Source of the DNA: Microbacterium aurantiacum
Lineage (GTDB): Bacteria > Actinomycetota > Actinomycetes > Actinomycetales > Microbacteriaceae
DNA: 64,000 nucleotides
Reading direction: 5' to 3'
Assembly (NCBI RefSeq): GCF_021654035.1
Contig: NZ_JAJPDW010000005.1
Span: forward strand, 156,877-220,876
Part shown: one piece after another, positions 1 through 12,521 of the stretch
Position numbering within the stretch: the first letter of the stretch is position 1
Layout of the letters: every line of letters begins with the position of its first letter
The notes under the pieces: model-generated
What the model was told of the DNA's origin: nothing
Database searches by the model: none
The model's input: the letters and a program-made list of their open reading frames with translations, nothing else
Translations under genes and position numbers: made by a program

Positions 1-988
1 CCTGCACATCGCGCGCCCAGTAGCGCAGCGAATCGAGGACGAGGCGGGCTGCGGCATCCGTGGACGTGTCGACGGCGTTCCCGCAACCGGTCACGTCGAT
101 GTACGCGCCGTCGGCGCCCTGCCGGTAGTACGCGCTGTTGTCGATCCCCCGCAGACTCGACCGCGGACCCCCGATGCCCTCCTCGGCGGTGTGGTTGTAG
201 ACCACGTCCAGGATCACCTCCAGGCCCGCTTCGTGCAGGAGGCGCACCATCCCCTTGAACTCCCGCAGCACCGCCTCCGGACCGGCCGCGCGACTCTCGG
301 CGGTCGCGTACGGCGCGTGCGGAGTGAAGAAGTTCAGCGTGTTGTAGCCCCAGTAGTTCGTCAGGCCGTGCTGCAACAGGCGCAGCTCATTGCCGAAGGC
401 GTGGACGGGCAGGAGCTGCACGGCCGTGACCCCGAGGGAATGGAGATGCTCGATCATCGCCGGATGGGCGAGTCCTGCGTATGTCCCGTGCAGGGCCGGA
501 GGAATGGCCGGATGCCGCTTGGTCAGGCCCTTCACGTGCGCCTCGTAGATCACGGTCCTATCCAGCGGTGTGGCGGGCTTGGTGACCCCGCCCCAGTCGA
601 AATGCCCCTGCACGGCCACCGAACGCCACTCGCCGATGCCGTTGTCGATCACCCCGCGCGAGTAAGGCTCCACGAGCAGGGTGTTCCGGTTGAACGTGTT
701 CCGCGGGCCCTGGGGGCCGTCCACGCGGACGGCGTAGCGGGTACCCGGACGGAGCAGCTCCGAATCGACCGACCAGACGCCGCCGCCGACGGCGGACATC
801 GGCCGCGCGTCCACGATCCAGTCCGCGTCGACGTCGTCGAACACGACGAGCTCCACCGCCTCGGCCGCCGAGGACCAGACGCGGAGGGTGCCGCCGCTCT
901 CGCCGAGTTGCAGACCGAGATCGTCGAGATCCGCGGCCAGGAGACCGGATGCGGGGGAGGCCGCTTCGGAGAGCGAGGTGCCGAGCAT
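1..988 (-). CDS. glgX: Glycogen debranching enzyme GlgX (partial, 3' end outside window)
   Basis: About 329 N-terminal codons of a GH13 isoamylase-type debranching enzyme, which removes alpha-1,6 branches during glycogen breakdown in the cytoplasm. My translation of the minus strand shows an N-terminal CBM48-like region, then family signatures such as YEAHVKGLT, NYWGYNTLNFF and conserved region I DVVYNHTAEEG. The gene continues past base 1, so the catalytic Asp/Glu residues of the later regions are not visible. The start is ATG at 988. A TACTGT hexamer (996-1001, minus strand) lies 7 nt upstream with no Shine-Dalgarno, which suggests a leaderless transcript. Divergent from the cysteine desulfurase gene. 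The family could also be read as a TreX-like debrancher, but the YEAHVKGLT pattern is typical of GlgX. Confidence 0.9.
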   Translation of the reverse strand, partial: MLGTSLSEAASPASGLLAADLDDLGLQLGESGGTLRVWSSAAEAVELVVFDDVDADWIVDARPMSAVGGGVWSVDSELLRPGTRYAVRVDGPQGPRNTFNRNTLLVEPYSRGVIDNGIGEWRSVAVQGHFDWGGVTKPATPLDRTVIYEAHVKGLTKRHPAIPPALHGTYAGLAHPAMIEHLHSLGVTAVQLLPVHAFGNELRLLQHGLTNYWGYNTLNFFTPHAPYATAESRAAGPEAVLREFKGMVRLLHEAGLEVILDVVYNHTAEEGIGGPRSSLRGIDNSAYYRQGADGAYIDVTGCGNAVDTSTDAAARLVLDSLRYWARDVQ

Positions 989-1047
989 GCGATCTACAGT
1001 AGTAACGCGCGGGAGCACCCGGTGGCTGCGGCGCAGACGAGGGAGGA

Positions 1048-2235
1048 ATGACCGTCTATTTGGATCACGCGGCGGCCACTCCGTTGAGGCCCGAGGCGCG
1101 CGACGCGTGGCTCGACGCGCTGACCTCGGCAGGAAACGCCTCGTCCGTGCATTCCCACGGCCAGGCCGCCCGGAGGATCCTCGAAGAAGCGCGTGAGGCG
1201 CTGGCAGGGGCGGTCGGCTGCGAACCGGTGGAGGTCGTCTTCACCTCGGGCGGCACCGAGTCCGTCAATCTCGCGCTGAAGGGTCTGTGGGGAGCCCGTC
1301 GCCCCCGCGCCGCGGCGATCGTGCTCCCGGACGGCGAGCATCATGCGACGCTCGACGCCGTCTCCCATCTCGCTGAGCGGGACGGCGCCGAGGTGCGACC
1401 CGTGCCCCTCGACGTCGAGGGAGGCATCCGCATCTCCGCCTTCTCCGACGCGCTGGACGGCGCAGCGCTGGCCACCGCCTTGATGGCCGGCAACGAGACC
1501 GGGACGATCAACGACGTCGCGACGATCGCCGCCGCCGCCGGGGATCGCGGCGTGCCCCTCCACATCGATGCGATCGCCGCCTTCGGGCATATCGACGTCG
1601 ACTTCCGGCGGCTGCGCGGTGACGCGGCCGCGGGCGTGGGCCTCTGCGCTCTCAGCGTCTCCGCACACAAGGTCGGCGGCCCCGCCGGGACGGGCGCGCT
1701 GGTGGTGTCGCGGACCGCGACGCTCACCCCGCTCCTCCACGGGGGCGGTCACCAGCGCCGCCTCCGTGCCGGTTCGCAGGACGTCGCCGGTGCCGCCGCC
1801 TTCGCCGCCGCTGCGACCGCCGCCGTCTCCGACCTCGCCGCCGAGGCCGATCGCCTCACCCTTCTGCGCGATGAGCTGATCCGCGGGGTGCTCGCCGCCG
1901 TTCCGGATGCCCGGCTCCTCGGCTCTCGGGAACGACGACTGCCCGGGAACGTCCACATCCATATCCCCGACGCCGCCGGTGAGACCCTCCTGTTCCTCCT
2001 CGATCAGCGGGGCGTCTCGGTGTCCACCGGGTCCGCCTGCCAGGCGGGCGTGACCGAACCGTCGCACGTCGTCCTCGCCCTCGGTGAGGACGAGCGGGTC
2101 GCCGGGGAGGTCCTCCGCATGACCCTCGGGCACACCAGCACCGCGGCCGACGTCGCCGCCGTCCTGGCCGCACTGCCCGATGCCGTCGCCCGCGCCCGCG
2201 CCGCATCCGGGAGACGTCGAGGAACACGCTCGTAG
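1048..2235 (+). CDS. Cysteine desulfurase (IscS/NifS family)
   Basis: 395 aa PLP enzyme that moves cysteine sulfur to a catalytic cysteine persulfide. Motifs: YLDHAAATP at the N-terminus, GGTESVNLA, PLP-binding lysine about residue 208 in SAHKVGG, and catalytic Cys about 331 in STGSACQAG. The fold-type I motif HxDxxQA is altered: HIDAIAAFG has Ala where Gln is expected (Gln contacts the PLP ring in IscS). It is followed 9 nt later by mnmA, so its likely job is to supply sulfur for tRNA 2-thiouridine. This pairing is well known in Gram-positive bacteria (e.g. YrvO-MnmA in Bacillus). A GGGAGG sequence sits only 1 nt before the ATG, so the start is probable rather than certain. Confidence 0.93.
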   Translation: MTVYLDHAAATPLRPEARDAWLDALTSAGNASSVHSHGQAARRILEEAREALAGAVGCEPVEVVFTSGGTESVNLALKGLWGARRPRAAAIVLPDGEHHATLDAVSHLAERDGAEVRPVPLDVEGGIRISAFSDALDGAALATALMAGNETGTINDVATIAAAAGDRGVPLHIDAIAAFGHIDVDFRRLRGDAAAGVGLCALSVSAHKVGGPAGTGALVVSRTATLTPLLHGGGHQRRLRAGSQDVAGAAAFAAAATAAVSDLAAEADRLTLLRDELIRGVLAAVPDARLLGSRERRLPGNVHIHIPDAAGETLLFLLDQRGVSVSTGSACQAGVTEPSHVVLALGEDERVAGEVLRMTLGHTSTAADVAAVLAALPDAVARARAASGRRRGTRS

Positions 2236-2244
2236 ACTGAACCG

Positions 2245-3336
2245 ATGCGAATCCTTGCGGCCATGAGCGGAGGCGTGGACTCGGCTGTGGCCGCCGCCCG
2301 CGCAGTGGATGCCGGGCACGACGTCGTCGGGGTGCATCTCGCCCTGTCCCGCGCCGGTGGCACGCTGCGCACGGGCAGCCGCGGGTGCTGCACGATCGAG
2401 GATGCGATGGACGCTCGGCGCGTCGCCGATCTCCTCGGCATCCCCTTCTACGTCTGGGACTTCTCGGAACGCTTCCGTGACGACGTCATCGACGACTTCA
2501 TCTCCGAGTACCGTGCCGGCCGCACTCCGAACCCCTGCATGCGGTGCAACGAGAAGATCAAGTTCGCCGCGCTGCTCGAGCGTGCACTCGAGCTCGGCTT
2601 CGACGCGGTGTGCACCGGCCACTACGCCGTCGTCCACGACGGGCCCCGGGGCTGGGAGCTGCATCGGGCGTCGGACGCCGCGAAGGACCAGTCCTACGTC
2701 CTCGGCGTCCTCACGCAGGAACAGCTGGCCCACACGATGTTCCCGTTGGGGACGACGCCGTCGAAGGAGATCGTCCGCGCCGAGGCGGAGGCGCGCGGGC
2801 TCCGTGTCGCGCGCAAGCCCGACAGCCACGACATCTGCTTCATCCCCGACGGAGACACCCGCGGCTGGCTCGCCGAGAAGGTCGGGACGGCACCGGGACC
2901 GATCCTCGATTCCGACGGCGTCGAGGTGGGGCGACACGACGGCGCGCACGCGTACACCGTCGGCCAGCGGAGAGGTCTCGCTCTGGGCACTCCCGCCCCC
3001 GACGGCAAGCCTCGATTCGTCCTCGAGGTGCGGCCGGTCACGAACACCGTGGTCGTGGGCCCGAAGGAGGCGCTCGCGATCTCGGAGATCGCCGGCGCGC
3101 GACTGTCGTGGGCGGGCCCCGCTCCGGAGGACGCGGCCTTCGCCTGCGACGTGCAGATCCGCGCGCACGCGGACCCCGTCCCCGCCCACGCCGAGTGGGG
3201 ACCCGACGGACTCCGGGTGACGCCGGCGGAGCCCTTCTCCGGCGTGGCGCCGGGTCAGACAGCGGTGCTGTACGACGGGACCCGGGTGATCGGGCAGTTC
3301 ACGATCGATCGGACCGCATCGGCCGTCCCCGCATGA
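2245..3336 (+). CDS. mnmA: tRNA-specific 2-thiouridylase MnmA
   Basis: 363 aa, the normal length for the family. Catalyses 2-thiolation of U34 in Lys, Glu and Gln tRNAs using ATP and persulfide sulfur. Visible motifs: the PP-loop SGGVDS at residues 8-13, first catalytic cysteine about Cys98 in [12 protein letters not shown], second about Cys198 in [11 protein letters not shown], and a C-terminal beta-barrel region. The adjacent upstream cysteine desulfurase is the likely sulfur donor. A TAGACT hexamer (2233-2238) lies exactly 6 nt before the ATG with no Shine-Dalgarno, so mnmA probably also has its own leaderless transcript from within the intergenic gap. Confidence 0.96.
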   Translation: MRILAAMSGGVDSAVAAARAVDAGHDVVGVHLALSRAGGTLRTGSRGCCTIEDAMDARRVADLLGIPFYVWDFSERFRDDVIDDFISEYRAGRTPNPCMRCNEKIKFAALLERALELGFDAVCTGHYAVVHDGPRGWELHRASDAAKDQSYVLGVLTQEQLAHTMFPLGTTPSKEIVRAEAEARGLRVARKPDSHDICFIPDGDTRGWLAEKVGTAPGPILDSDGVEVGRHDGAHAYTVGQRRGLALGTPAPDGKPRFVLEVRPVTNTVVVGPKEALAISEIAGARLSWAGPAPEDAAFACDVQIRAHADPVPAHAEWGPDGLRVTPAEPFSGVAPGQTAVLYDGTRVIGQFTIDRTASAVPA

Positions 3337-3361
3337 GTCCCGTGTCGGAGCTCCTCTCTAG

Positions 3362-5680
<2,319 letters not shown>

Positions 5681-5701
5681 GCTGCCCGGGTCGCCTCCTC
5701 C

Positions 5702-7414
5702 TCAGGGCGTGGTGGGCGTAGCCGGGGCCGAGAGCAGATCCTCCCGGACCCGGCGGCGCAGCACCTTCCCGATGAGGGACGTCGGGAGCTCCTCCACGAC
5801 GACGATGCGACGCGGCACCTTGTATGGGGTCAGGATGCCGCGAGCGAACGCGTGGAGCGCCGCGCGGTCGATGTCGTCCACACCCGGGTCGAGCACGACG
5901 GCCGCGACGACCTCTTCTCCGGAATGCTCCGAGGGCATCCCCACGACGGCCACGTCCGAGACGCCGGGGAATCGCCGCAGCACCTGCTCGACCTCCGTCG
6001 GCGCGACGTTGAACCCGCCCGTGATGATCAGCTCCTTGATGCGGTCGACGATGCGGACGAAGCCGTCGTCGTCGATCGTGACGATGTCGCCGGTCCGGAA
6101 CCATCCGTCGACGAACACGGCTTCGGTCTCCTCCGGCTTCCCGTGATAGCCGGAAAACACCTGGGGCCCGCGCACGAGGAGCTCGCCCTCGGCGCCCTGC
6201 GGCACGTCCCGCGAGGGGTCGTCCGGATCGACGACCCGGCATTCCGTTCCCGGAAGCGGGAGCCCGACGGTTCCCGGCTTGCGGTTCTCGGCTACCGGGT
6301 TCGCCATCAGCACCGGTGAACATTCGCTCAATCCGTACCCTTCGACGAGATACCCGCCGGTTTCGCTCTCGAACGGGACGACGAGGTCGTGGGGGAGGGC
6401 CATGGCCCCCGAGATCGCGACCTGGATTCCGGCGAGCGACACGCCCGCGCGTCGCGCCTCGGACAGCAGCCGATCGGCGATCGGCGGCACGAGCGGAAGG
6501 AAGGTCGCCGGCCGCCGGCGAGCGACCTTGAGGACCAAAGCCGGGTCGAACCGCGGGAACAGCACCAGGCGAGCGCCCATCGACATCGCGAACGTCAGGC
6601 AGAGGGTGAGTCCGTAGGCGTGGAACATCGGCAGCACGGCATAGACGACACAGCCCTCGCCGCGGGCGATGGTGGGCACCCAGGCGCGCGCCTGAGCCGC
6701 ATTCGCGAGGAGATTCCGGTGCGTGAGCGACGCCCCCTTCGGAGTGCCGGTGGTCCCGCTCGTGTACTGGAGCAGCGCGACGTCTCCGGTGGCCGGCGCC
6801 GGGTGGTCGGCTGACAGCGGGGCGTGTCCGATCAGGGAACGCCAGGGCACGGCATCCGTCACCCGCGTTGTCAGCGCCGCACGGGACGCGCGCGCCTTCG
6901 GGATCGGAAGCCGCAGGGCCCCTCGCGTCGTCCACGGCATCGCTTCCGTGACGTCGACGGAGACGAGCGTGTCCACACGCAGATCGTGCGGGAAATCCTG
7001 CAGCGTCTGCACCGTCTTGCTCCACACGATCGCGTGCCGTGCGCCGTGATCCTCGAACTGCTTGCGGAGCTCTCGTGGCGTGTAGAGCGGATTGTGCTCG
7101 ACGACGACACCGCCGATGCGGAGCACGGCGTAGAAGGCGACGATGTGCTGGGGGCAGTTGGGCAGCACGAGCGCGACCGGATCGCCCGGGCGGACGCCGT
7201 GGGCGTGGAGCGCTGCGGCGACCCGTCGGATCTGCTCGTCCAGGCTCCGATAGGTCGTGGTGCTGCCGAAGAACTCCAACGCCACGGCGTCGGGATGGGA
7301 AGCGGCCGAGGCCGTGACGATGTCCACGAGCGAGCCCGCTATCGGGCCGATGTCCTCCGGAACGCCCGCGGCGTAGCTGGCGGTCCATGGGCGGGGCGGC
7401 ACGAACGCTGTCAC
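5702..7414 (-). CDS. Long-chain fatty-acid-CoA ligase (AMP-binding family)
   Basis: 570 aa ANL-superfamily enzyme activating a carboxylate, probably a fatty acid, as acyl-AMP and then acyl-CoA. The P-loop-like signature YTSGTTGTPKGA is near residue 210, followed by a GYGLSECSPV core motif, the hinge region with DGWFRTGDI, and the C-terminal IDRIKELIITGGFNVAP block with the late catalytic lysine region IGKVLRR. Ends 21 nt from the convergent ligA stop. The GTG start at 7414 follows a TAGGCT hexamer (7421-7426, minus strand) by 6 nt, another leaderless arrangement. Chain-length specificity cannot be read from sequence, so no gene symbol is given. Confidence 0.9.
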   Translation of the reverse strand: MTAFVPPRPWTASYAAGVPEDIGPIAGSLVDIVTASAASHPDAVALEFFGSTTTYRSLDEQIRRVAAALHAHGVRPGDPVALVLPNCPQHIVAFYAVLRIGGVVVEHNPLYTPRELRKQFEDHGARHAIVWSKTVQTLQDFPHDLRVDTLVSVDVTEAMPWTTRGALRLPIPKARASRAALTTRVTDAVPWRSLIGHAPLSADHPAPATGDVALLQYTSGTTGTPKGASLTHRNLLANAAQARAWVPTIARGEGCVVYAVLPMFHAYGLTLCLTFAMSMGARLVLFPRFDPALVLKVARRRPATFLPLVPPIADRLLSEARRAGVSLAGIQVAISGAMALPHDLVVPFESETGGYLVEGYGLSECSPVLMANPVAENRKPGTVGLPLPGTECRVVDPDDPSRDVPQGAEGELLVRGPQVFSGYHGKPEETEAVFVDGWFRTGDIVTIDDDGFVRIVDRIKELIITGGFNVAPTEVEQVLRRFPGVSDVAVVGMPSEHSGEEVVAAVVLDPGVDDIDRAALHAFARGILTPYKVPRRIVVVEELPTSLIGKVLRRRVREDLLSAPATPTTP

Positions 7415-7470
7415 AGGGTCAGCCTATGGCCACGGCGGGGCGCACAGGACACGCCGACTAGGATGTCCGA

Positions 7471-7770
7471 GTGTCTGAAATCACTCCTGATCTCGTACGT
7501 CATCTCGGCGTGCTCGCCCGGATTCAGCTGAGCGACGAGGAGGTCGGGCGCCTCACGGGGCAGCTCGACGCGATCGTCGACAACATCGCGAAGGTGTCCG
7601 CGGTAGCGACTCCCGATGTCGTCGCGACGAGCCACCCGATCCCGCTCACGAACGTCTTCCGCGAGGACGTCCCCGGCGGCGAACTCACTCCGGAACAGGT
7701 CTTGCAGAACGCCCCCGACGCAGCCGATGGCCGCTTCCGCGTCACCGCGATCCTCGGAGAGGAGCAGTGA
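7471..7770 (+). CDS. gatC: Asp-tRNA(Asn)/Glu-tRNA(Gln) amidotransferase subunit C
   Basis: 99 aa, normal GatC length. A small belt-like subunit that stabilises GatA-GatB in the heterotrimer converting Glu-tRNA(Gln) (and Asp-tRNA(Asn)) to the amidated form. Sequence shows the typical [19 protein letters not shown] start and a C-terminal [13 protein letters not shown]. It opens the gatCAB operon: its TGA overlaps the gatA GTG by 4 nt. TAGGAT at 7459-7464 lies 6 nt before the GTG start, with no Shine-Dalgarno, so the operon mRNA is probably leaderless. Confidence 0.95.
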   Translation: MSEITPDLVRHLGVLARIQLSDEEVGRLTGQLDAIVDNIAKVSAVATPDVVATSHPIPLTNVFREDVPGGELTPEQVLQNAPDAADGRFRVTAILGEEQ

Positions 7771-9302
7771 GCGCGCAGATGGACGATCTCACCCGGATGA
7801 GCGCCGCCGACCTCGCTTCCGCCCTCGCGTCCGGTGGCGTCTCCGCCGTGGAGGCCACGCGCGCGCACCTGCAGCGCATCGAGGAGGTCGACGGCGATGT
7901 GCACGCCTTCCTCCACGTCAGCGAACACGCCGTCGACGTCGCCGCGGACATCGACCGTCGCCGTCGCGCCGGCGAGGAGCTCGGCGCGCTCGCGGGGGTC
8001 CCGCTCGCGGTGAAGGACGTCCTCGTCACCACCGACATGCCCTCGACCAGCGGCTCCCGCATCCTCGAGGGCTACATGTCGCCCTACGACGCGACGGTCG
8101 TCGCCAAGGCCCGTGCGGCCGGCCTCGTACCGATCGGCAAGACGAACATGGACGAGTTCGCCATGGGCTCCTCCACCGAGCACAGTGCCTACGGCCCCAC
8201 GCGCAACCCCTGGGATCTCGACCGGATCCCCGGCGGATCCGGCGGTGGCTCCGCCGCCGCCGTCGCCGCGTTCGAGGCCCCGCTGGCACTCGGCTCCGAC
8301 ACGGGCGGTTCGATCCGTCAGCCCGCACACGTGACGGGCACGGTGGGTGTGAAGCCGACCTACGGCGGCGTCAGCCGCTACGGAGCGATCGCGCTGGCGT
8401 CGTCCCTCGACCAGGTGGGCCCCGTCACCCGGACGGTGCTGGACGCGGGTCTCCTGCACGACGTGATCGGCGGCCATGATCCGAACGACTCCACGTCGCT
8501 CACGGACACCTGGCCCTCGTTCGCGGAGGCCGCGCGCGCCGGAGCCTCGGGTGCCTCCCTCGCGGGTCTGCGCATCGGGGTCATCCGCGAACTGCCGCAG
8601 AGCGGGTTCCAGGCCGGCGTATGGGCGGCGTTCCAGGACGCGCTGACGACGCTGGAGGCACAGGGCGCGGAAATCGTCGACATCAGCGCCCCGCACTTCG
8701 AGTACGGAGTCGCCGCCTACTATCTGATCCTCCCCGCGGAGGCGTCGAGCAACCTCGCGAAGTTCGACTCCGTGCGATTCGGCCTCCGGGTGGACGTTCC
8801 CCGCGGAACGGTCGAGGACGTCATGGCCGCCACGCGCGAAGCCGGCTTCGGCGACGAGGTCAAGCGGCGCATCATCCTCGGCACCTATGCGCTCTCGGCG
8901 GGGTACTACGACGCGTACTACGGCTCGGCCCAGAAGGTGCGCACCCTCATCCAGCAGGACTTCGCCGAGGCCTTCGCGCAGGTCGACGTCATCGCGACGC
9001 CGTCCGCCCCGACCACGGCCTTCCGTCTCGGCGAGAAGATCGATGATCCGCTGCAGATGTATCTCAACGACATCACGACCATCCCGGCGAACCTCGCCGG
9101 GGTCCCGGGGATCTCGGTGCCGGCGGGACTCGCTGCCGAAGACTCCCTGCCCGTGGGGGTGCAGTTCCTCGCGCCGGCGCGTGAGGACGCGCGCCTGTAC
9201 CGCGTGGGCGCCGCCCTGGAGACGCTGTTGACGGAGAAGTGGGGTGGTGCGCTTCTCGACCGCGCCCCGCACCTGGGTTCCGCGAAGGAAGGGAACCGCT
9301 GA
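7767..9302 (+). CDS. gatA: Asp-tRNA(Asn)/Glu-tRNA(Gln) amidotransferase subunit A
   Basis: 511 aa amidase-signature enzyme that hydrolyses glutamine and channels ammonia to GatB. The Ser-cisSer-Lys triad is visible: Lys in [10 protein letters not shown] (about residue 80), the glycine/serine block [10 protein letters not shown] (about 155), and the nucleophile region [13 protein letters not shown] (about 178). GTG start at 7767 overlaps the gatC stop. The stop overlaps the gatB ATG by one base (TGATG), consistent with translational coupling. Confidence 0.96.
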   Translation: MSAQMDDLTRMSAADLASALASGGVSAVEATRAHLQRIEEVDGDVHAFLHVSEHAVDVAADIDRRRRAGEELGALAGVPLAVKDVLVTTDMPSTSGSRILEGYMSPYDATVVAKARAAGLVPIGKTNMDEFAMGSSTEHSAYGPTRNPWDLDRIPGGSGGGSAAAVAAFEAPLALGSDTGGSIRQPAHVTGTVGVKPTYGGVSRYGAIALASSLDQVGPVTRTVLDAGLLHDVIGGHDPNDSTSLTDTWPSFAEAARAGASGASLAGLRIGVIRELPQSGFQAGVWAAFQDALTTLEAQGAEIVDISAPHFEYGVAAYYLILPAEASSNLAKFDSVRFGLRVDVPRGTVEDVMAATREAGFGDEVKRRIILGTYALSAGYYDAYYGSAQKVRTLIQQDFAEAFAQVDVIATPSAPTTAFRLGEKIDDPLQMYLNDITTIPANLAGVPGISVPAGLAAEDSLPVGVQFLAPAREDARLYRVGAALETLLTEKWGGALLDRAPHLGSAKEGNR

Positions 9303-10831
9303 TGGCCAAGGCCGCACTCATGGATTACGACGAGGCGATCGAGCGCTTCGAGCCCGTGCTGGGCTTCGAGGTGCACGTCGAACTCAACACCCGGACGAAG
9401 ATGTTCTCGTCGGCGCCGAACCCGGCGCACTCCGAGAATCACGACGCCGCTCCGAACACCCTCGTCGCGCCGGTCGACATGGGCCTCCCGGGCGCGCTCC
9501 CCGTGGTCAACGAGACCGCGGTGAGGTACTCGATCAGCCTCGGCCTCGCGCTGGGCTGCGAGATCGCGACGTCCTGCCGCTTCGCGCGGAAGAACTATTT
9601 CTATCCCGACCTGGGCAAGAACTACCAGATCTCCCAGTACGACGAGCCCATCGCCTTCGAGGGCTCGGTGGACGTCGAGCTCACCGACGGCACGATCGTC
9701 TCCGTGCCGATCGAGCGGGCGCACATGGAGGAGGATGCCGGCAAACTCACGCACATGGGCGGGTCGACCGGCCGCATCCAGGGTGCAGAGTATTCGCTCG
9801 TCGACTACAACCGTGCCGGTGTGCCGCTCGTGGAGATCGTGACGAAGCCCATCTTCGGAGCAGAGGGCCGGGCGCCGGAGATCGCGCGGGCCTACATGCA
9901 GACGATCCGCGACATCGTGCTCTCCCTCGGAATCTCGGAAGCGCGCATGGAACGCGGGAATCTGCGTTGCGATGCGAACGTCTCGCTCCGCCCCCGTCGC
10001 GGACCGGGGGAGGACCCCGCTCCGCTCGGGACCCGGACGGAGACGAAGAACGTCAACTCGATGCGATCGGTCGAGCGTGCCGTCCGCTACGAGATCCAGC
10101 GACAGGCGGCGATCCTCGCCGAGGGCGGAACGATCACTCAGGAGACCCGTCACTGGCACGAGGACACCGGGACCACCTCGCCGGGCCGTCCGAAGTCGGA
10201 TGCCGACGACTACCGCTACTTCCCCGAGCCCGACCTGCTCCCCGTCGTCCCGGCCCGGGAGCTCGTGGAGGATCTGCGGGCCGCTCTCCCGGAATCGCCC
10301 GCCGTTCATCGGCGACGTCTGAAGGACGCCTGGGGCTTCACCGATCTGGAGTTCCAGGACGTCGCCAACGGCGGACTCCTCGTCGAGGTGGAAGCCACGG
10401 TGGCGGCAGGCGCCTCACCTGCGGCAGCGCGGAAGTGGTGGACCGGCGAGATCACCCGGGTCGCGAATGCGGCAGGTCGCGAGCCCGCGGATCTCATCGC
10501 ACCGGCAGCGGTGGCCGATCTCCAGCGCCTCGTCGACGCGGGGACGCTCACCGACAAGCTCGCCCGTCAGGTCTTGGAGGGCATGATCGCCGGTGAGGGG
10601 ACCGCCGAGGAGGTCGTCGCCGCCCGCGGGCTCGCCGTCGTCTCCGACGACGGGGCCCTGCTCGCGGCGATCGACGACGCCCTCGCCGCCCAGCCCGATG
10701 TCCTCGCGAAGATCCGCGACGGCAAGGTGCAGGCGGCCGGTGCGGTCATCGGCGCGGTGATGAAGGCGATGCGCGGTCAAGCGGACGCCGCGCGGGTCCG
10801 AGAACTGGTCCTGGAGCGCGCGCAGAGCTGA
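9302..10831 (+). CDS. gatB: Asp-tRNA(Asn)/Glu-tRNA(Gln) amidotransferase subunit B
   Basis: 509 aa. GatB phosphorylates the misacylated tRNA carboxylate and amidates it with ammonia from GatA. Begins [18 protein letters not shown] and shows [10 protein letters not shown], the [16 protein letters not shown] catalytic-cradle block, HMEEDAGKL, and a C-terminal Yqey-like helical domain ending [11 protein letters not shown]. Start chosen at ATG 9302 because it overlaps the gatA stop and leaves the family N-terminus intact; an upstream in-frame extension has no support. Last gene of gatCAB. Confidence 0.96.
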   Translation: MAKAALMDYDEAIERFEPVLGFEVHVELNTRTKMFSSAPNPAHSENHDAAPNTLVAPVDMGLPGALPVVNETAVRYSISLGLALGCEIATSCRFARKNYFYPDLGKNYQISQYDEPIAFEGSVDVELTDGTIVSVPIERAHMEEDAGKLTHMGGSTGRIQGAEYSLVDYNRAGVPLVEIVTKPIFGAEGRAPEIARAYMQTIRDIVLSLGISEARMERGNLRCDANVSLRPRRGPGEDPAPLGTRTETKNVNSMRSVERAVRYEIQRQAAILAEGGTITQETRHWHEDTGTTSPGRPKSDADDYRYFPEPDLLPVVPARELVEDLRAALPESPAVHRRRLKDAWGFTDLEFQDVANGGLLVEVEATVAAGASPAAARKWWTGEITRVANAAGREPADLIAPAAVADLQRLVDAGTLTDKLARQVLEGMIAGEGTAEEVVAARGLAVVSDDGALLAAIDDALAAQPDVLAKIRDGKVQAAGAVIGAVMKAMRGQADAARVRELVLERAQS

Positions 10832-10895
10832 CACCGGCATCCGCTGCCCGAGGGGGCCGACCGCGCGGATCACGCATCGCGGAGAGAAGGGATTC

Positions 10896-12161
10896 ATGGG
10901 ACGGGGCGACGGCACCGGAAGGCTCGTCTCGACGGCGGATGCCGATGACACCGGCACCGGCATCCTCCACGTCGACATGGACGCCTTCTACGTCGCCGTC
11001 GCGCAGAAGCACGACCCCTCGTTGCGCGGGAAGCCGGTCATCATCGGCGCGCCGGAGAGTCGGTCGGTCGTCTCCAGCGCGTCCTATGAGGCGCGCCGTT
11101 ACGGCGTGCGCTCGGCGATGCCCGTCGGCCAGGCCCTCCGCCTGTGTCCGACCGCGATCGTGGTTCCCCCCGACTTCCCGCAATACCTCTCCGCATCCGC
11201 GGAGGTCATGGCGATCTTCCGCGACGTCACACCGCTCGTGGAGCCGTTGTCGATCGACGAGGCGTTCCTGGACGTCCGCGGGGTGAGGCGCCTATGGGGA
11301 ACGCCCGGGCATATCGCCCGCACGCTACGTGCGCGGGTCCTCGCCGACACCGGGCTGACATGCTCGATCGGCGTCGCCGCGACCAAGCACGTCGCGAAGA
11401 TGGCCTCGACCATCAGCAAACCCGACGGCCTGCTCATCGTGCGCGACGTCGACACCGACGCCTTCCTCGCGCCCCGTCCCGTCCGAGCCCTCTGGGGCAT
11501 CGGTCCGAAGGCGACCGAAACCCTCCTCGCGCGGGGCATCCGGACCATCGGCGACGCGCGCGCGACGCCCCGCCCGGTGCTCGATCGTGCGCTCGGCCCC
11601 GCGATGGGGGAGCGCGTGTGGAACCTGGCGCGCGGAATCGACCCGCGGGAGGTCCACACCGATCGGATCGAGAAGAGCATCGGGCACGAGGAGACCTTCG
11701 ACAGCGACATCGCCGACCGGGCGATCCTCAGGACCGAGGTCCTACGGCTCGCGGATCGCGTCGCCGCGCGTCTGCGAGCCGGTGGCTGGGAGGCCGCGAC
11801 GGTGTCCCTGAAGCTCCGCTTCGCGGATTTCACCACCCTCACGCGGTCGATGACCCTGCCCGATCCGTCTCATGTCGGTCAGCGGCTCGGCGAGGCCGGG
11901 CACTCGCTCCTCGACGGAATCGACCTGCGCCAGAGCGTCCGCCTCATCGGGCTGCGCGCGGAACGTCTGGTCCCCGCCGGTTCGACCGGCGCCGCGCTCT
12001 GGGACGCCGATGAGGACTGGCGGCGGGTGGACGCCGCCCTCGACACCGCCACCGAACGCTTCGGGCGCGGCGCGATCACCCGGGCGACCCTCCTCGGTCC
12101 CGCTCCGGGGGGACGCACGCCGCCGACGAATCCCCGCCCGGAGCACCGACCGCCGGACTGA
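10896..12161 (+). CDS. dinB: DNA polymerase IV (Y family)
   Basis: 421 aa error-prone translesion polymerase. Catalytic carboxylates are present: HVDMDAFYVAV near residue 26 and SIDEAFLDV near residue 125. The palm, fingers and HhH thumb (LWGIGPKATETLLARGI) are followed by the little-finger domain. The C-terminus (THPP-rich tail) lacks an obvious QLxLF-type beta-clamp peptide in what I can read. Good Shine-Dalgarno (GAGAAGGG) before ATG 10896. Upstream gap of 64 nt after gatB. No SOS box was recognised upstream. Confidence 0.94.
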   Translation: MGRGDGTGRLVSTADADDTGTGILHVDMDAFYVAVAQKHDPSLRGKPVIIGAPESRSVVSSASYEARRYGVRSAMPVGQALRLCPTAIVVPPDFPQYLSASAEVMAIFRDVTPLVEPLSIDEAFLDVRGVRRLWGTPGHIARTLRARVLADTGLTCSIGVAATKHVAKMASTISKPDGLLIVRDVDTDAFLAPRPVRALWGIGPKATETLLARGIRTIGDARATPRPVLDRALGPAMGERVWNLARGIDPREVHTDRIEKSIGHEETFDSDIADRAILRTEVLRLADRVAARLRAGGWEAATVSLKLRFADFTTLTRSMTLPDPSHVGQRLGEAGHSLLDGIDLRQSVRLIGLRAERLVPAGSTGAALWDADEDWRRVDAALDTATERFGRGAITRATLLGPAPGGRTPPTNPRPEHRPPD

Positions 12162-12200
12162 GGGTGGGCACCACTCGTGTGGCGGGGTAGCGTGGGGGAC

Positions 12201-12521
12201 ATGCCCAACATCGCGATCGAGCTCGCCAAGCAGTCCGCCGCCCTCGGCGTCAAGAGCGTCTACGGTGAACAGCAGGACGTCGACGGCGTCCGCCTGATCC
12301 CCGTGGCCCTGACCTGGACCGGTTTCGGCGGCGGTGCAGACGAGTCCGGCAACGGGGGCGGCGGAGGTGGCGGATACGCGATTCCGGTCGGTGCGTACAT
12401 CCGGCGGGGCGATGACCTGCGCTTCGAGCCGAACCTCGTGTCGCTCCTGGCGGTGGCGATCCCCTTCGTCTGGGTCGCGGGCCGCGCGCTCAGCCGTGTC
12501 ATCCGCGCCCTCAAGAAGTGA
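12201..12521 (+). CDS. GerW (YtfJ) family protein
   Basis: 106 aa. Matches the GerW/YtfJ family, first named from Bacillus spore proteins but common in non-sporulating actinobacteria, where its role is unclear. Features: GVKSVYGE, DVDGVRLIPVAL, a glycine-rich loop (seven consecutive Gly before YAIPVGAYI), and a C-terminal hydrophobic stretch LLAVAIPFVWVAG that may contact membrane. Start taken as ATG 12201, because TAGCGT at 12188-12193 lies 7 nt upstream and the N-terminus MPNIAIELAKQS fits the family. The downstream kinase gene overlaps its 3' end. Confidence 0.8.
   Translation: MPNIAIELAKQSAALGVKSVYGEQQDVDGVRLIPVALTWTGFGGGADESGNGGGGGGGYAIPVGAYIRRGDDLRFEPNLVSLLAVAIPFVWVAGRALSRVIRALKK

Noticed and set aside
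994..3189. A 731-codon minus-strand frame opposite the cysteine desulfurase and mnmA
   Set aside because: Shadow frame; both plus-strand genes have catalytic motifs.
10840..10895. SOS (LexA) box upstream of dinB
   Set aside because: No CGAAC-N4-GTTYG-like palindrome in the 64-nt gap.
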